Of a stretch of 64,000 nt of DNA, positions 36,210-46,062 are shown in pieces (positions within the stretch are counted from its first letter, which is position 1; the number at the start of each line of letters is the position of its first letter). A program made the position numbers and the translations under genes. The stretch is from Gammaproteobacteria bacterium. Lineage in GTDB: Bacteria; Pseudomonadota; Gammaproteobacteria; Thiohalomonadales; Thiohalomonadaceae. Under the pieces are notes generated by a model. That model worked only from the letters and a program-made list of their open reading frames with translations, did not search any database and was not told the origin of the DNA. The stretch spans positions 41,097-105,096 of the forward strand of contig JAPHTQ010000034.1 of assembly GCA_026196275.1 (NCBI GenBank), in the 5' to 3' direction.

Positions 36210-37193
36210 ATGGAAACACTTAATACCCTTTTTGGCCTGATTGATATACAGAACCAGACTGTGACCATTCAGATACTGGTCTTTCTCTCGACCACGCTAC
36301 TGCTTTACGGTGTGTTCCTTTGGTTGACCTCGGGTGATCAGGATATCAAGCGTCGTTTGAGGGAGATTCAGGAGGGTACAGGTCTCACCAGTCGCGAGAC
36401 CCACAAGGAGGGTACCTTCCAGGTCCGCTGGATCCAGCCGATCGGCGACATTATCTTGCCCAAGGATGACTGGACGCAGTCGCAGGTGAAAAAGAAGCTG
36501 GTCAGAGCAGGCTTTCGCTCAGAGAGGGCGATCAGGACCTATTACGGTCTAAAGATACTGCTGGCCGTGCTGTTGCCGGTTCTGATCATTGTGCCGCTCA
36601 TCATTATCGGCACCATACCGGTTATTGAGCAAACCACCGCGATAGCATCTCTGGTCATCGTCGCCATCGTGGGTTACTACCTCCCTAGCCTCTATCTGTA
36701 TTCGCGGGCAAAGGCGAGGCGTGAGGAGTTTTCTGAGGGCTTTCCGGACGCCATGGATATGCTGGTGGTCTGTGTCGAGGCAGGGCTGGGCCTGGATGCG
36801 GCGATTCAGCGTGTTGGCAAGGAGATGGCACTGAGCCATCCCGAACTGGCGATAGAGTTCAACATCCTCAGCCTGGAGCTGCGCGCCGGTAAGGGACGTG
36901 CCGAAGCGTTGCGGGCGCTGGCCGAGCGTACCGATGTCGATCAGGTCAAAAACCTGGTTGCCCTGCTCATTCAGGCGGAACATTTCGGTACCAGTATCGC
37001 CACGGCACTTCGTGACCATGCCTCCGAGATGCGTCTGATGAGAATTCAGTTTGCCAAGGAGAAGGCCGCCAAGCTTCCTGTGAAGATGCTCTTTCCGATC
37101 ATCTTTTTTATCTTCCCTGCACTGTTTATTGTCGTGTTATCGCCGGCGGTATTACGTATTTATATTGCAATTATTGGCGGAACGGTTAATTAA
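36210..37193 (+). CDS. tadC: Tad inner-membrane platform protein TadC
   Basis: 327 residues, paralogous to TadB, with a type II secretion F domain (EGFPDAMDMLVVCVEAGLGLDAAIQRVGKEM, ALAERTDVDQVKNLVALLIQAEHFGTSIATALRDHA) and a C-terminal membrane helix (MLFPIIFFIFPALFIVVLSPAVL). It sits ten bases after tadB. The order TadA-TadB-TadC is the standard one for Tad loci. Confidence 0.93.
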   Translation: METLNTLFGLIDIQNQTVTIQILVFLSTTLLLYGVFLWLTSGDQDIKRRLREIQEGTGLTSRETHKEGTFQVRWIQPIGDIILPKDDWTQSQVKKKLVRAGFRSERAIRTYYGLKILLAVLLPVLIIVPLIIIGTIPVIEQTTAIASLVIVAIVGYYLPSLYLYSRAKARREEFSEGFPDAMDMLVVCVEAGLGLDAAIQRVGKEMALSHPELAIEFNILSLELRAGKGRAEALRALAERTDVDQVKNLVALLIQAEHFGTSIATALRDHASEMRLMRIQFAKEKAAKLPVKMLFPIIFFIFPALFIVVLSPAVLRIYIAIIGGTVN

Positions 37194-37206
37194 CCCGGGA
37201 TTATTT

Positions 37207-38100
37207 ATGAAGTGCAGAAACAGATATCTTACGGTCAGCCTGTTGGCCGTGCTGCTGATTAGTGGTTGTGCCAGCAGTCCGCAAAAACCTGAACTGACGG
37301 AGGAGCAAAAGCAACAAGAGGTTCAGTCACTGCTTGCCAGGGCAGAGAAGGATGTCGAGTCAAGAAACTACTCTATCGCACTGCTGCGTTATGAACAGGC
37401 GCTGGAGTTGGACAGTACTAACAGTGCGGCACTGCTCGGCGCAGGTGATGTGGCTTATGCCATGAAGAAATATCCGGATGCTGAGAACTATTATCACCGT
37501 GTCCTGGAAAATCAGCCTGAGAGCATTGATGCGCTTGAGGGCAGGGCGCTCTGCCAAATGAAGCTGGGTCAGTTTCAGGCGGCCAAAAACAATCTGGAAC
37601 AACTGGTTCTGACCGACGAGACACGCTGGCGCTCCTTCAATGCGTTGGGTGTGCTGAGCGACCTCGAATCCAGATATCCGCAGGCCCAGAGTTACTATCG
37701 TAAGGCGCTGGAGTTGAATGACGGTAATGCCATGATTCTCAATAATCTTGGCTACTCACTGGTAATGGACCAAAAATACAGTGAGGCGGAGAAGGTACTG
37801 CAGCAGGCATTTGCCAGGAGTTCCGGTTATTTCCGTGCACGTAACAACTACTCCATTGCGCTGGCCTGGCAAAAGAAGTACCAGGATGCGATCGATGTGC
37901 TGGTGGACGCTGTTCCCCACGAGGTTGCCTACAACAATGTGGGCTACATTGCCTACCTGAACCGGGATCTCGATAGTGCACAGTTCTATCTGAAGAAGGC
38001 CATCAGCGCGAGTTCCAGTTACTATCCCGAGGCGGCCAGAACACTTGAAAAGGTCGAACAGGCCATGAAAGCGGCGAAATCCCAGCGCTCGCTGCCCTGA
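37207..38100 (+). CDS. tadD: TadD-like TPR lipoprotein
   Basis: 297 residues. The signal peptide with lipobox LLISGC predicts a lipoprotein; the rest is a row of about six tetratricopeptide repeats (for example NYSIALLRYEQALELDSTNSAALLGAG, YPQAQSYYRKALELNDGNAMILNNLG, KYSEAEKVLQQAF). TadD is a pilotin or assembly factor for the secretin in other Tad systems. The ATG at 37207 is preferred since it begins the signal peptide; the frame upstream overlaps tadC. This is the last gene of the locus. Confidence 0.88.
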   Translation: MKCRNRYLTVSLLAVLLISGCASSPQKPELTEEQKQQEVQSLLARAEKDVESRNYSIALLRYEQALELDSTNSAALLGAGDVAYAMKKYPDAENYYHRVLENQPESIDALEGRALCQMKLGQFQAAKNNLEQLVLTDETRWRSFNALGVLSDLESRYPQAQSYYRKALELNDGNAMILNNLGYSLVMDQKYSEAEKVLQQAFARSSGYFRARNNYSIALAWQKKYQDAIDVLVDAVPHEVAYNNVGYIAYLNRDLDSAQFYLKKAISASSSYYPEAARTLEKVEQAMKAAKSQRSLP

Positions 38101-38112
38101 TACCCCGCTCCA

Positions 38113-38145
38113 GCGGCCGGAGGAGAGTTCGAAGTAGTCGGCCGC
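38113..38145 (+). terminator. Inverted repeat after tadD
   Basis: GCGGCCG (38113-38119) and CGGCCGC (38139-38145) pair across a 19-base loop just downstream of the last tad gene. No T-run follows, so its role as the tad terminator is a guess. Confidence 0.3.
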
Positions 38146-38261
38146 AACGAACTTAAATCGGGGCGATCTTTCTTGAACCCCGGCACAAATAGCTGAATAA
38201 TCAGCGCCAGGAATATATCCATTTAAGCCACGGCCGGTTTTTCACGCTGATTGCCACTCCC

Positions 38262-39062
38262 ATGTTCCTATCGATTGACACACTTGCAGATATCCTCAGG
38301 GCGGCTGCCAGAGAGGAGTTACTGCCGCGTTTTGCCCAGGTAGAGCGTATGTTCAAAACCGACGGCAGCATCGTGACTGAGGCCGACTCGGCCATGCAGC
38401 AACGTATTGCTGCGGAGCTGGCCGGCTACTGGCCCGAGATCTCCCTTCTTGGCGAGGAGATGCCTGAAGATCGCCAGCAATCACTGCTGGCTAGGAAGGA
38501 GGGCGGCGACGGACTGTGGCTGCTCGACCCTCTGGACGGGACGGGTAATTTTGCGGCGGGTATCCCCTATTTCTCTGTTTCCCTGGCACTGGTTCGTCGT
38601 TCCCGCATTGAGCTTGGTATTATCTATGATCCACTGCGTGATGAGTGTTTTGCGGCGCAGCATGGTGGGGGAGCTTTACTGAATGGTCAGCCGCTGTCTG
38701 TTCCGGACTCACTGCCCGCGATGGCGAAGAGTATGGGGCTGGTGGACTTTAAACGCCTGGAAGCGCCCCTGGCCGGACGTCTTGCGGTGGCCCCGCCCTA
38801 TGCTTCCCAGCGAAGTTTCGGTTCCGGCGCCCTTGACTGGTGCATGATCGCCAGCGGGCGCTGCCATCTCTATCTGCATGGCGGACAGAAGCTGTGGGAC
38901 TACGCCGCCGGACAGCTGATCCTGACCGAAGCGGGTGGCCTCTCCGCTACATTGGAGGGGGATGCGGTATTCTGCAACAGCCTCTCCCCGCGTTCGGTGG
39001 TGGCGGCCGCCTCACCCGCCCTGTTTGCTGAATGGCAGCACTGGTTGAGGGAGAAGCCATGA
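38262..39062 (+). CDS. Inositol monophosphatase family protein
   Basis: 266 residues with the lithium-sensitive phosphatase motifs: VTEADSAMQQRI, LLGEEM (Glu ligand), WLLDPLDGTGNFAAGIPYFSVSLAL (the DPxDGT metal site), and GSGALDWCMIASGRCHLYLHGGQKLWDYAAGQLILTEAGG (the WDxxxG/A site). The family includes inositol-1-phosphatase, CysQ and histidinol phosphatases; the substrate is not clear from sequence. It overlaps the next gene by four bases. Confidence 0.9.
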   Translation: MFLSIDTLADILRAAAREELLPRFAQVERMFKTDGSIVTEADSAMQQRIAAELAGYWPEISLLGEEMPEDRQQSLLARKEGGDGLWLLDPLDGTGNFAAGIPYFSVSLALVRRSRIELGIIYDPLRDECFAAQHGGGALLNGQPLSVPDSLPAMAKSMGLVDFKRLEAPLAGRLAVAPPYASQRSFGSGALDWCMIASGRCHLYLHGGQKLWDYAAGQLILTEAGGLSATLEGDAVFCNSLSPRSVVAAASPALFAEWQHWLREKP

Positions 39063-39961
39063 CCGTCCACCGTCATCGCGGTGAGTGGCCACTGCATCTT
39101 GCCATGCTTCTGGCCAGCGTCCTGCCGGTGCTGATTGCACTGTTGCTCTCCTGGTATATAGAGACACAGCGGCCCGGGCCGATCCATCCCGTCTCCCTCT
39201 CTGTACAAAGCTTCTCCTCAACCGACGAGATTGAGGAGGTGTTTGCGCGTTACGGTTACCACTGGCCACCTTCGGCTGAGGTACCCGCCATTGCGATCCG
39301 GGCACTGCCACCGGCAATGGATGTCTTGCCGCCAGCGCAAAAAAAGAGTCTCTTCTTCCGCATCCTGTTGCCGATGGTGGTAGCGGAAAACCGGCGTCTG
39401 GTCTCTGAGCGGCAGTGGCTACAGGGGATTCTTTCAGGACGGATAGCGTCCTTTGCGCCACAGCGCCTGGAGGCTCTGGCTGTAGCGTACCGTCTCGACC
39501 CGGCACTGCCGCTTGAGCGATTGCTGACGCAGCTGTTGTTGCGTCTGGACGAGGTGCCCGCGGGTCTGGTACTGGCGCAGGCAGCCAATGAGAGTGGCTG
39601 GGGAACCTCACGTTTCAGCCGTAAGGCCAATAATCTTTTCGGCGAGTGGACCTGGGATCACAGGCAGGGGGTGCTGCCGGCCCAACGCCCGGAGGGTGCC
39701 ACCCACTATGTACGGCGTTTTGGAAGTCTGTATGAATCCGTACGTGCTTACTTTAATAATCTGAATAGTGGCCCGGCCTATCGACCATTTCGACGGTTGA
39801 GAGCGGCAATGCGTAAGGAGGGTAAACCGCTGGATCCCGTAGTGCTGGCCGAGGGTCTGATCCACTACTCGGCACGAGGCAGTGACTACGTGGAGGAGAT
39901 CCAGCTGATGATTCGCATCAACAACCTCAATAAGCTGGGTCCGCTGGATCTGGTCCGTTAA
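39059..39961 (+). CDS. Glucosaminidase-domain peptidoglycan hydrolase (Bax-like)
   Basis: 300 residues with one N-terminal membrane helix (LAMLLASVLPVLIALLLSWYI) that would anchor the rest in the periplasm. The C-terminal half has the glucosaminidase motif VLAQAANESGWGTSRFSRKANNLFGEW, with the catalytic Glu in NESGWG, and YVRRFGSLYESVRAYFNNLN. The order and motifs resemble E. coli Bax. AGGGAG precedes the ATG, which overlaps the phosphatase stop. Its 3' end overlaps the convergent deacetylase gene by 35 bases. Confidence 0.85.
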   Translation: MTVHRHRGEWPLHLAMLLASVLPVLIALLLSWYIETQRPGPIHPVSLSVQSFSSTDEIEEVFARYGYHWPPSAEVPAIAIRALPPAMDVLPPAQKKSLFFRILLPMVVAENRRLVSERQWLQGILSGRIASFAPQRLEALAVAYRLDPALPLERLLTQLLLRLDEVPAGLVLAQAANESGWGTSRFSRKANNLFGEWTWDHRQGVLPAQRPEGATHYVRRFGSLYESVRAYFNNLNSGPAYRPFRRLRAAMRKEGKPLDPVVLAEGLIHYSARGSDYVEEIQLMIRINNLNKLGPLDLVR

Positions 39962-40988
39962 ACCAGGGCTGGCTGAACCAGTAGAATCTTCCCCCACCGG
40001 CCGCTGCAGTGCAGTTGTAGCGGCTTCGCCCCGGAGGCAGCGGCTCTGAGGCCTGCACAGTCAGTGACCGTTTACTTTTTTCCTTGCTCTCAAGCCGGGT
40101 GCCGTCGCCCAGGTAGCAGGTGATCTGCCCGGCGCTGAGCGGTGCGTTCGGCTCAAGTTCCAGCGTTAGCCTTGGCGGGTTCTCTGCCGCCAGCTCCGGC
40201 TCCTCCGGGTGGTGCAGCGCAAGAGGCAGGGGGAGTGCGGAGGCCTTTACGGCAAAACTGTCGAGCGCAGCCAGCCGTTCATTGATCGGAAAGCGCGGCA
40301 GGGCCTGTTTGTCGCTGCCGGGGCCGATGGCGCCGGAGTGCTGACCCAGGGCAAGGTAGCTCATCTTATTGAGCAGCTTGGCGACATCGCCGTTGTACTC
40401 GCCAAAGGGGTAGGCGAAAAGCGGCAACCCTTGCGGCCCCAGCTCCTGCTGCAGCCGCTGGCGGGCCTGCTCGATATCCTGGCGGACTCGCTCCAGCCAC
40501 TGGCATTTTCCCTCACCATCCATTCGCCGGGTGAGATGCAGATGGCTCGCGCTGTGGTTGGCAAAATCGATATTGTGCTGCTGCATTTCGCGCATCTGCT
40601 GCCAACTCATATAGCCACCGTGGTCCTGGTCGATCGCCGTTGTGCTGACAAAAACCGTCAGCGGAAGCTTGCGCTCCTTCAGTAGCGGGTACGCCTGCTG
40701 GTAGACGGACAGGTAGGCGTCATCCACTGTCAGGGCGACGGTCCTGTCGGGGATTTCGTGCCCATTGAAGATGGCATCGAGCATGCGCCGCAGGGGCCAG
40801 AAGATGAAGCCCTCTTGCTGCAGATAGTCGAGCTGTGCCCTGAACTGTGCCATGCGGATGTTGGTGGAGGGGTAACGGTTCTCCTCGAAACGGTGATACA
40901 TCAACACCACGCCGTGGGGCACGACCTCTTCCGCCTGCAGGGGCAGGATGAGGAGAAACAGCAACACAAATGTCAGTCCACTTTTCAT
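39927..40988 (-). CDS. Polysaccharide deacetylase family protein
   Basis: 353 residues. A signal peptide (GLTFVLLFLLILPLQAEE) leads to a NodB-type deacetylase domain: VLMYHRFEENRYPSTNI, LTVDDAYLSVYQ with D89 and D90, FANHSASHLHL with H145 and H149 as the metal site, and LFAYPFGEYNGDVAKLL. The last 110 residues are a separate beta-rich part. Likely substrates are N-acetylated surface or wall glycans. The first motif has TVDDA where TFDDG is more usual. Convergent with the glucosaminidase gene, overlapping it by 35 bases. Confidence 0.87.
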   Translation of the reverse strand: MKSGLTFVLLFLLILPLQAEEVVPHGVVLMYHRFEENRYPSTNIRMAQFRAQLDYLQQEGFIFWPLRRMLDAIFNGHEIPDRTVALTVDDAYLSVYQQAYPLLKERKLPLTVFVSTTAIDQDHGGYMSWQQMREMQQHNIDFANHSASHLHLTRRMDGEGKCQWLERVRQDIEQARQRLQQELGPQGLPLFAYPFGEYNGDVAKLLNKMSYLALGQHSGAIGPGSDKQALPRFPINERLAALDSFAVKASALPLPLALHHPEEPELAAENPPRLTLELEPNAPLSAGQITCYLGDGTRLESKEKSKRSLTVQASEPLPPGRSRYNCTAAAGGGRFYWFSQPWFNGPDPADPAY

Positions 40989-41079
40989 GTCATCAGTATA
41001 GAGGAGGGTGGCGGAAGAGACGGGCCCTGCACAGGCGCAGGGCTGGTGGAGTTATCGGGAAGCGGTCAGGGACCGCTGA

Positions 41080-42195
41080 TCAGCCATGGTAGTCGATCCC
41101 CTGCTCACCGAGATATTCGATCACCGCCCGGCGCTCGCCGGCAAAGGCGATCTGCTTTTTATTTTGCCGGATCTGGTAGTCGTACATCGGATCATAGTAG
41201 CCGCCCAGCAGTTCGCCGATCCAGTGGCGATGCTGCGCAGTCTCACCGGTGCGGCGGTGCACCTCGATGGCTGCCTCCAGTACCTTTTTCAGCTCCGCGT
41301 GGCGCACCCCGCCGAGGCGCTTTTTGATCTTGTCCATGCTGCCGAGCAGGTAGGCTGCCCACTTTTCGAAGCCCTGCTCCTCGCCGTAGAGCGCCACATG
41401 CTCGGCCAGCGCCTCGTCGATATACTCCTGGTGGGTGATGGCAACCCGCTCCTCCAGACTCGCCTCCAGGATCACCAGCGGCGAGTCGCGGAACTTGTCA
41501 CGAATGGCATCGGGGATGAAACAGGAGCCGACGTTGCGGTGCTCATCCTCCACCACGAAGGGGGGATTAGCGTTGGCACGGATCTTCAGCAGCTCGACGG
41601 AGAGCGCGTTTTCAAAGGCGATCTGCCGCGGCTGTGGCGTGGCGTGCGGGCCGAAGGCGGAGCCGCGGTGCCAGGCCAGATGCTCCAGGTCGACCATCGG
41701 GGTGAGCTGGTGCAGCAGGACCGTTTTGCCAACTCCGGTGCGGCCGCCGAGGACGATGGGCCTGATCTCGCGGGCACTGATCTCCAGCTCCTCCATAAGG
41801 AAACGGCGCATCGCCTTGTAGCCGCCCTTAACCCGTGGGTAGAGGATGCCGGTCTGTTCATAGAGCCACTGCTGGCTGATCTTCGAGCGCATACCGCCGC
41901 GGAAGCAGTAGAGCACGCCCTCCGGGTGATGCTCGGCAAAGGCCTGCCACTCGGCCACGCGGGCGCTCTTCCTCTCGCCCTGTACCAGTTCGTGGCCCAG
42001 ATCGATGGCGGCATCCTGCCCCAGGTGTTTGTACTGCTTGCCGATCTGCTCGCGCTCCGCGTCGTTGATAAGCGGGTGGTTCTCGGCGTGGGGGAAGGCA
42101 CCCTGTGCGAACTCCACCGGGGCGCGCACGTCCAGCAGCGGCACGTCACTCAGGAACAGGCTACGAAAATCCTCGATCTGTGGCAGTTCTTCCAT
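41080..42195 (-). CDS. mnmH: tRNA 2-selenouridine synthase MnmH (SelU)
   Basis: MnmH replaces sulfur by selenium at U34 of certain tRNAs using selenophosphate, through a geranylated intermediate. The 371-residue protein has an N-terminal rhodanese domain with C97 in VLYCFRGGMRSKI, matching the essential Cys97 of E. coli, and a C-terminal P-loop domain with GGRTGVGKTVLLHQL. It starts two bases after the selD stop, so enzyme and selenium donor are made together. Confidence 0.95.
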   Translation of the reverse strand: MEELPQIEDFRSLFLSDVPLLDVRAPVEFAQGAFPHAENHPLINDAEREQIGKQYKHLGQDAAIDLGHELVQGERKSARVAEWQAFAEHHPEGVLYCFRGGMRSKISQQWLYEQTGILYPRVKGGYKAMRRFLMEELEISAREIRPIVLGGRTGVGKTVLLHQLTPMVDLEHLAWHRGSAFGPHATPQPRQIAFENALSVELLKIRANANPPFVVEDEHRNVGSCFIPDAIRDKFRDSPLVILEASLEERVAITHQEYIDEALAEHVALYGEEQGFEKWAAYLLGSMDKIKKRLGGVRHAELKKVLEAAIEVHRRTGETAQHRHWIGELLGGYYDPMYDYQIRQNKKQIAFAGERRAVIEYLGEQGIDYHG

Positions 42196-42197
42196 CG

Positions 42198-43238
42198 TTA
42201 CTTTACCGAGATCAGCGGGCCGTCGTCGGCGGGCAGCAGTTCGCCGATAGGGCTCAACTCCAGCCCCGCCGCATTGGTGGTGGCGATGAATTCGGCCTCG
42301 GCCTCGGGGCTGACCGCCACCAGCAGGCCGCCGGAGGTCTGCGGGTCACACAGCAGTTGACGTTTGGTCTCTTCAACGGGTCCTATCTTGTGACCGTAGC
42401 TGTCGAAGTTGCGCTGGGCACCGCCCGGCGAGCAGCCCATGGCCAGGTACCCCTCCACGTGCGGCAGTTTGGGTACCGCGGCGTAGTCGATCTCGGCGCG
42501 CACGCCGCTGCCCTCGCACATCTCGCGCAGGTGGCCGAGTAGGCCAAAACCGGTGACATCGGTCATCGCCTTGACCCCGTCGAGCTGCCCCAGTGCCGTG
42601 CCCACCTTGTTAAGCTGGCACATAGTCTCGGGAGCGAGGCGCTCATGCTCGGGTTTGAGCAGTTTCTTCTTCTGCGCGGTGGTGAGAATGCCGATGCCGA
42701 TGGGCTTGGTCAGATAGAGCCTGCAGCCGGCCTCGGCGGTGTTGTTCTGCTTGAGGTGGTGGTTCTCGACGATGCCGGTGACGGCCAGGCCGAAGATCGG
42801 CTCGGGGGAGTCGATGGAGTGGCCGCCGGCCAGCGGGATACCGGCGTCCTGGCAGGCGGCACGGCCGCCGTCGACCACCCGGCTCGCCACCTCCGGCCCC
42901 AGCTTGTCGATGGGCCAGCCGAAGATGGCGATGGCCATCATCGGATTGCCGCCCATGGCGTAGACGTCGCTGATGGCGTTGGTGGCGGCGATGCGGCCGA
43001 ACTCGAACGGATCGTCGACGATAGGCATGAAAAAGTCGGTGGTACTGATCACCGAGCGGCCGTCGCCCAGGTCGTAGGCGGCAGCATCATCGCGCGAGTC
43101 GTTGCCCACCCGCAGCCTGGGATCGAGGGTGATGGCAAAGCCGCTGTTGAGGATCTCCTCCAGCAGATTGGGGGCAATTTTGCAGCCACAGCCGGAGCCG
43201 TGGCTGTATTCGGTCATGCGGACGGTCGATTCACTCAT
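42198..43238 (-). CDS. selD: Selenide, water dikinase SelD
   Basis: SelD makes selenophosphate from selenide and ATP. The 346-residue protein starts [20 protein letters not shown], with the catalytic position 17 a Cys (not selenocysteine), and has [33 protein letters not shown] ATP/metal sequence, and [20 protein letters not shown] sequence near residue 220 ([13 protein letters not shown]). The ATG at 43238 gives the same length and N-terminus as E. coli SelD; the frame is open for 13 more codons with a TTG. With only mnmH next to it, its visible role here is tRNA selenation; selenoprotein genes are not seen in this window. Confidence 0.95.
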   Translation of the reverse strand: MSESTVRMTEYSHGSGCGCKIAPNLLEEILNSGFAITLDPRLRVGNDSRDDAAAYDLGDGRSVISTTDFFMPIVDDPFEFGRIAATNAISDVYAMGGNPMMAIAIFGWPIDKLGPEVASRVVDGGRAACQDAGIPLAGGHSIDSPEPIFGLAVTGIVENHHLKQNNTAEAGCRLYLTKPIGIGILTTAQKKKLLKPEHERLAPETMCQLNKVGTALGQLDGVKAMTDVTGFGLLGHLREMCEGSGVRAEIDYAAVPKLPHVEGYLAMGCSPGGAQRNFDSYGHKIGPVEETKRQLLCDPQTSGGLLVAVSPEAEAEFIATTNAAGLELSPIGELLPADDGPLISVK

Positions 43239-43300
43239 GGGGGATAGCACCGTGTCAGTCGTAATAATTGGCGGCAATCATACCATGGACCACTAGCCTT

Positions 43301-43460
43301 GTAGGAACGACGGTCCCCGTCGCGATAATCGCGGCCGAGACGGCCGCTCCCACAGAATATAGGCCGGGCAGTAATGCCCGGCTTGTTTAGCTCTCGCCAA
43401 GCCGCAAAGGCGCGAGGGTTTCAAGTCATTCACTTAGCGGCTTGGCGCCTTGGCGAGAAA
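43301..43460 (+). repeat. Cluster of four intergenic palindromes before tex
   Basis: The 341-base gap between selD and tex holds, in order: a degenerate REP-like hairpin (GACGG/CCGTC, 43309-43321), an inverted REP-like copy with stem GCGGCCG/CGGCCGC (43331-43347), GCCGGGCA/TGCCCGGC (43363-43382, then TTGTTT), and a CTCGCCAAG-family hairpin (43391-43460). No gene is visible. The gap must also hold the divergent selD and tex promoters. Confidence 0.65.
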
Positions 43461-43579
43461 CATCTTGTTGAGGCCGTTCCCACGGCAGTGGAAATGGGCA
43501 AAAATGTCAAGATTCCGCAGCTGCAACCCCTTTGTTACTATCTCTCCCTTCACACACTCCAACCCAGGTGAAGAAGTTT

Positions 43580-45934
43580 ATGTCCATTGCCCAACGCATT
43601 GCCGATGAGCTCAATGTCCGTCTCAACCAGGTCGCGGCTGCGGTCGGTCTGCTGGACGAGGGGGCGACGGTGCCGTTCATCGCCCGTTACCGCAAGGAGG
43701 TGACCGGGGGGCTCGACGACACCCAGCTGCGCAACCTGGAGGAGCGCCTTGTCTACCTGCGTGAGCTGGAGGAGCGGCGTGCGGCGGTGCTCAAGTCGAT
43801 CGACGAGCAGGGCAAGCTGACCCCCGAGCTGAAGAGCGATATCCTGGCCGCGGAGACCAAGACCCGCCTGGAGGACCTCTATCTGCCCTACAAGCCCAAG
43901 CGCCGTACCAAGGCGCAGATCGCCCGCGAGGCGGGACTGGAGCCGCTGGCCCACGCGCTGCTGGCCGATCCGAAACTCAATCCCGAGGCCGAGGCGGCCA
44001 ACTATATCGACAAGGATAACGGTATCGAGGATGCCGCTGCCGCGCTGGAAGGGGCGAAGCAGATCCTGATGGAGGAATTTTCCGAGGATGCCGAGCTGGT
44101 GGGGAGGCTGCGCGACTACCTGTGGCAGCACGGCATGCTCGCCTCGACGGTGGCCACCGGCAAACTGGAGGAGGGCGCCAAGTTTTCTGACTACTTCGAC
44201 TTTGCCGAGACCATCAAGACCATCCCCTCGCACCGGGCGCTGGCGTTGTTCCGCGGCCGCAAGGAGGGGGTGCTCAACCTGGAACTCTCTCTGCCCGAGG
44301 ATGCTGAACTCAAGCCCGGCGAAGCGGGGGTCGCCGAACGGATGATCGCCGCGCAGAAAGAGGTGCGTGACGAGGGACGCCCCGCCGACCGCTGGCTCAA
44401 GGAGGTGGTGCGCTGGGCCTGGCGGGTGAAGATCTTCACCCATCTCGATACCGACCTCAAATCGCGCCTGCGCGAGGCGGCCGAAGATGAGGCGATCAAG
44501 GTATTCGCCCGTAACCTCAACGACCTGCTGCTGGCCGCCCCCGCCGGACCGCGCGCCACTATCGGCCTCGATCCGGGGCTGCGCACCGGGGTGAAGGTGG
44601 CGGTGGTCGATGCCACCGGAAAATTGCTGGATACCGCCACCATCTACCCGCATGTGCCGAAAAGACAGTGGGACCAGTCGATCCATATCCTGGCGGAGCT
44701 GGCGAAGAAACACAGCGTGGATCTCATCAGCATCGGTAACGGCACTGCCTCGCGCGAGACCGACAAGCTGGCCGCTGACCTGATCAAGAAGCACCCGGAG
44801 CTGCGCCTGACCAAGATCATGGTCAGCGAGGCGGGCGCCTCGGTCTACTCCGCCTCCGAGTTTGCCGCCAACGAGTTTCCGGATCTCGATGTCTCGCTGC
44901 GCGGTGCGGTCTCCATCGCCCGTCGCCTGCAGGACCCGCTGGCCGAGTTGGTAAAGATCGACCCCAAGTCGATCGGCGTCGGTCAGTACCAGCACGATGT
45001 CTCCCAGAGCAAACTGGCACGACAACTTGATGCGGTGGTGGAGGACTGCGTCAACGCGGTCGGCGTCGACATCAACACCGCCTCGGCGGCGCTGTTGACC
45101 CGTGTCGCCGGCCTCTCCGCCGCGCTGGCGGCCAATGTTGTCGCCTACCGTGATGAGCACGGTGCGTTCAAAAACAGAAAAGAGATCCTCAAGGTCTCGC
45201 GTCTTGGCGAGAAGGCCTTCGAGCAGTGCGCCGGCTTCCTGCGCGTCATGAACGGTGACAACCCGTTGGATGCCTCGGCGGTCCACCCCGAAGCCTACCC
45301 GGTGGTGGAGCGCATCCTGGAGAAGAGCGGCCGCGAGATGGGCTCACTCATCGGTGACAGCAAGTTCCTGGGTACCCTGGCCGCCAACGATTTTATCGAT
45401 AATAAATTCGGTGAGCCGACGATCAGGGATATTATTAAAGAGCTGGAAAAACCCGGTCGCGATCCACGCCCCGAGTTCAAGACCGCCGAGTTCAGGGAGG
45501 GGGTAGAGGAGCTCAAGGACCTGGAGCAGGGGATGATCCTCGAAGGGGTGGTCACCAATGTCACCAACTTCGGCGCCTTCGTTGATATCGGCGTCCACCA
45601 GGATGGTCTGGTGCACATCTCCGCCCTGGCCGACAAATTCGTCAAGGACCCGCACGAGGTGGTCAAGGCCGGGGACGTAGTGAAAGTGAAGGTGATGGAG
45701 GTGGATCTGCCGCGCAAGCGCATTGCCCTTTCCATGCGCATGAGCGATGACACACAGGGACGTGCTAATGCCGCGGGAGGCAGGAAGCCGGGAGCGGCGG
45801 ATCAGCGTGATCAGGGCGCTGAAGCAAAACGCGACAGGCGTGCCGGTGGCAAGGGCAGGGGAAAGCCCCCTCGTGACAGTCAACCGGCGATGGGCGGGGC
45901 GATGGCGGAGGCGTTTGCCAAGCTGAAGAAGTGA
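43580..45934 (+). CDS. tex: Tex family RNA-binding transcription accessory protein
   Basis: Tex binds nucleic acids and influences transcription and stress tolerance. About 784 residues: N-terminal [17 protein letters not shown], a YqgF-like nuclease-fold domain ([18 protein letters not shown], about 335), helix-hairpin-helix segments ([30 protein letters not shown]), and a C-terminal S1 domain ([31 protein letters not shown]). The ATG at 43580 starts the known N-terminus [11 protein letters not shown]. Right after the S1 domain (about residues 725-740) lies an in-frame palindromic element, then a basic Arg/Gly/Lys tail. Confidence 0.96.
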   Translation: MSIAQRIADELNVRLNQVAAAVGLLDEGATVPFIARYRKEVTGGLDDTQLRNLEERLVYLRELEERRAAVLKSIDEQGKLTPELKSDILAAETKTRLEDLYLPYKPKRRTKAQIAREAGLEPLAHALLADPKLNPEAEAANYIDKDNGIEDAAAALEGAKQILMEEFSEDAELVGRLRDYLWQHGMLASTVATGKLEEGAKFSDYFDFAETIKTIPSHRALALFRGRKEGVLNLELSLPEDAELKPGEAGVAERMIAAQKEVRDEGRPADRWLKEVVRWAWRVKIFTHLDTDLKSRLREAAEDEAIKVFARNLNDLLLAAPAGPRATIGLDPGLRTGVKVAVVDATGKLLDTATIYPHVPKRQWDQSIHILAELAKKHSVDLISIGNGTASRETDKLAADLIKKHPELRLTKIMVSEAGASVYSASEFAANEFPDLDVSLRGAVSIARRLQDPLAELVKIDPKSIGVGQYQHDVSQSKLARQLDAVVEDCVNAVGVDINTASAALLTRVAGLSAALAANVVAYRDEHGAFKNRKEILKVSRLGEKAFEQCAGFLRVMNGDNPLDASAVHPEAYPVVERILEKSGREMGSLIGDSKFLGTLAANDFIDNKFGEPTIRDIIKELEKPGRDPRPEFKTAEFREGVEELKDLEQGMILEGVVTNVTNFGAFVDIGVHQDGLVHISALADKFVKDPHEVVKAGDVVKVKVMEVDLPRKRIALSMRMSDDTQGRANAAGGRKPGAADQRDQGAEAKRDRRAGGKGRGKPPRDSQPAMGGAMAEAFAKLKK
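45753..45798 (+). repeat. 46-bp in-gene palindromic element, copy 3 (tex)
   Basis: CACAGGGACGTG (45753-45764) is followed five bases later by a hairpin (45770-45798): outer stem GCCGC/GCGGC, GGGA/GGGA internal loop, inner stem GGC/GCC, loop AGGAA. It is read as [14 protein letters not shown], the same frame and orientation as the two valS copies. Confidence 0.87.
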
Positions 45935-45951
45935 TGGTTTGTCGCGGTTTC

Positions 45952-45979
45952 GTGGGAGCGGACGTCCCGGCCGCGATAA
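45952..45979 (+). repeat. REP-like palindrome, copy after tex
   Basis: GTGGGAGCGGACGTCCCGG and then CCGCGATAAG, 18 bases after the tex stop. It is the same family as 9650-9679, with one stem mismatch. Confidence 0.6.
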
Positions 45980-46018
45980 GAGCAACCGTTTCGTCAGGTG
46001 AGAGAGCGAAGCAACAAT

Positions 46019-46045
46019 AAGCCGACGTGAAACAGCCGGCTTTTT
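46019..46045 (+). terminator. Rho-independent terminator of tex
   Basis: AAGCCG and CGGCTT pair, and TTTTT follows directly (46041-46045). It lies about 85 bases after the tex stop and 18 bases before the stop of the convergent membrane-protein gene. Confidence 0.75.
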
Positions 46046-46062
46046 GCGTGAAGAGAAAAGGA

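Noticed and set aside
42198..43238. SelD as a selenoprotein
   Set aside because: Position 17 is encoded as Cys and there is no in-frame TGA, so no selenocysteine here.
43301..43460. Repeat cluster as a CRISPR array
   Set aside because: The units are different palindrome families of unequal length with no regular spacers, and no cas genes are nearby.
43550..45286. 578-codon minus-strand open frame opposite tex
   Set aside because: Antisense shadow of tex; no family features.
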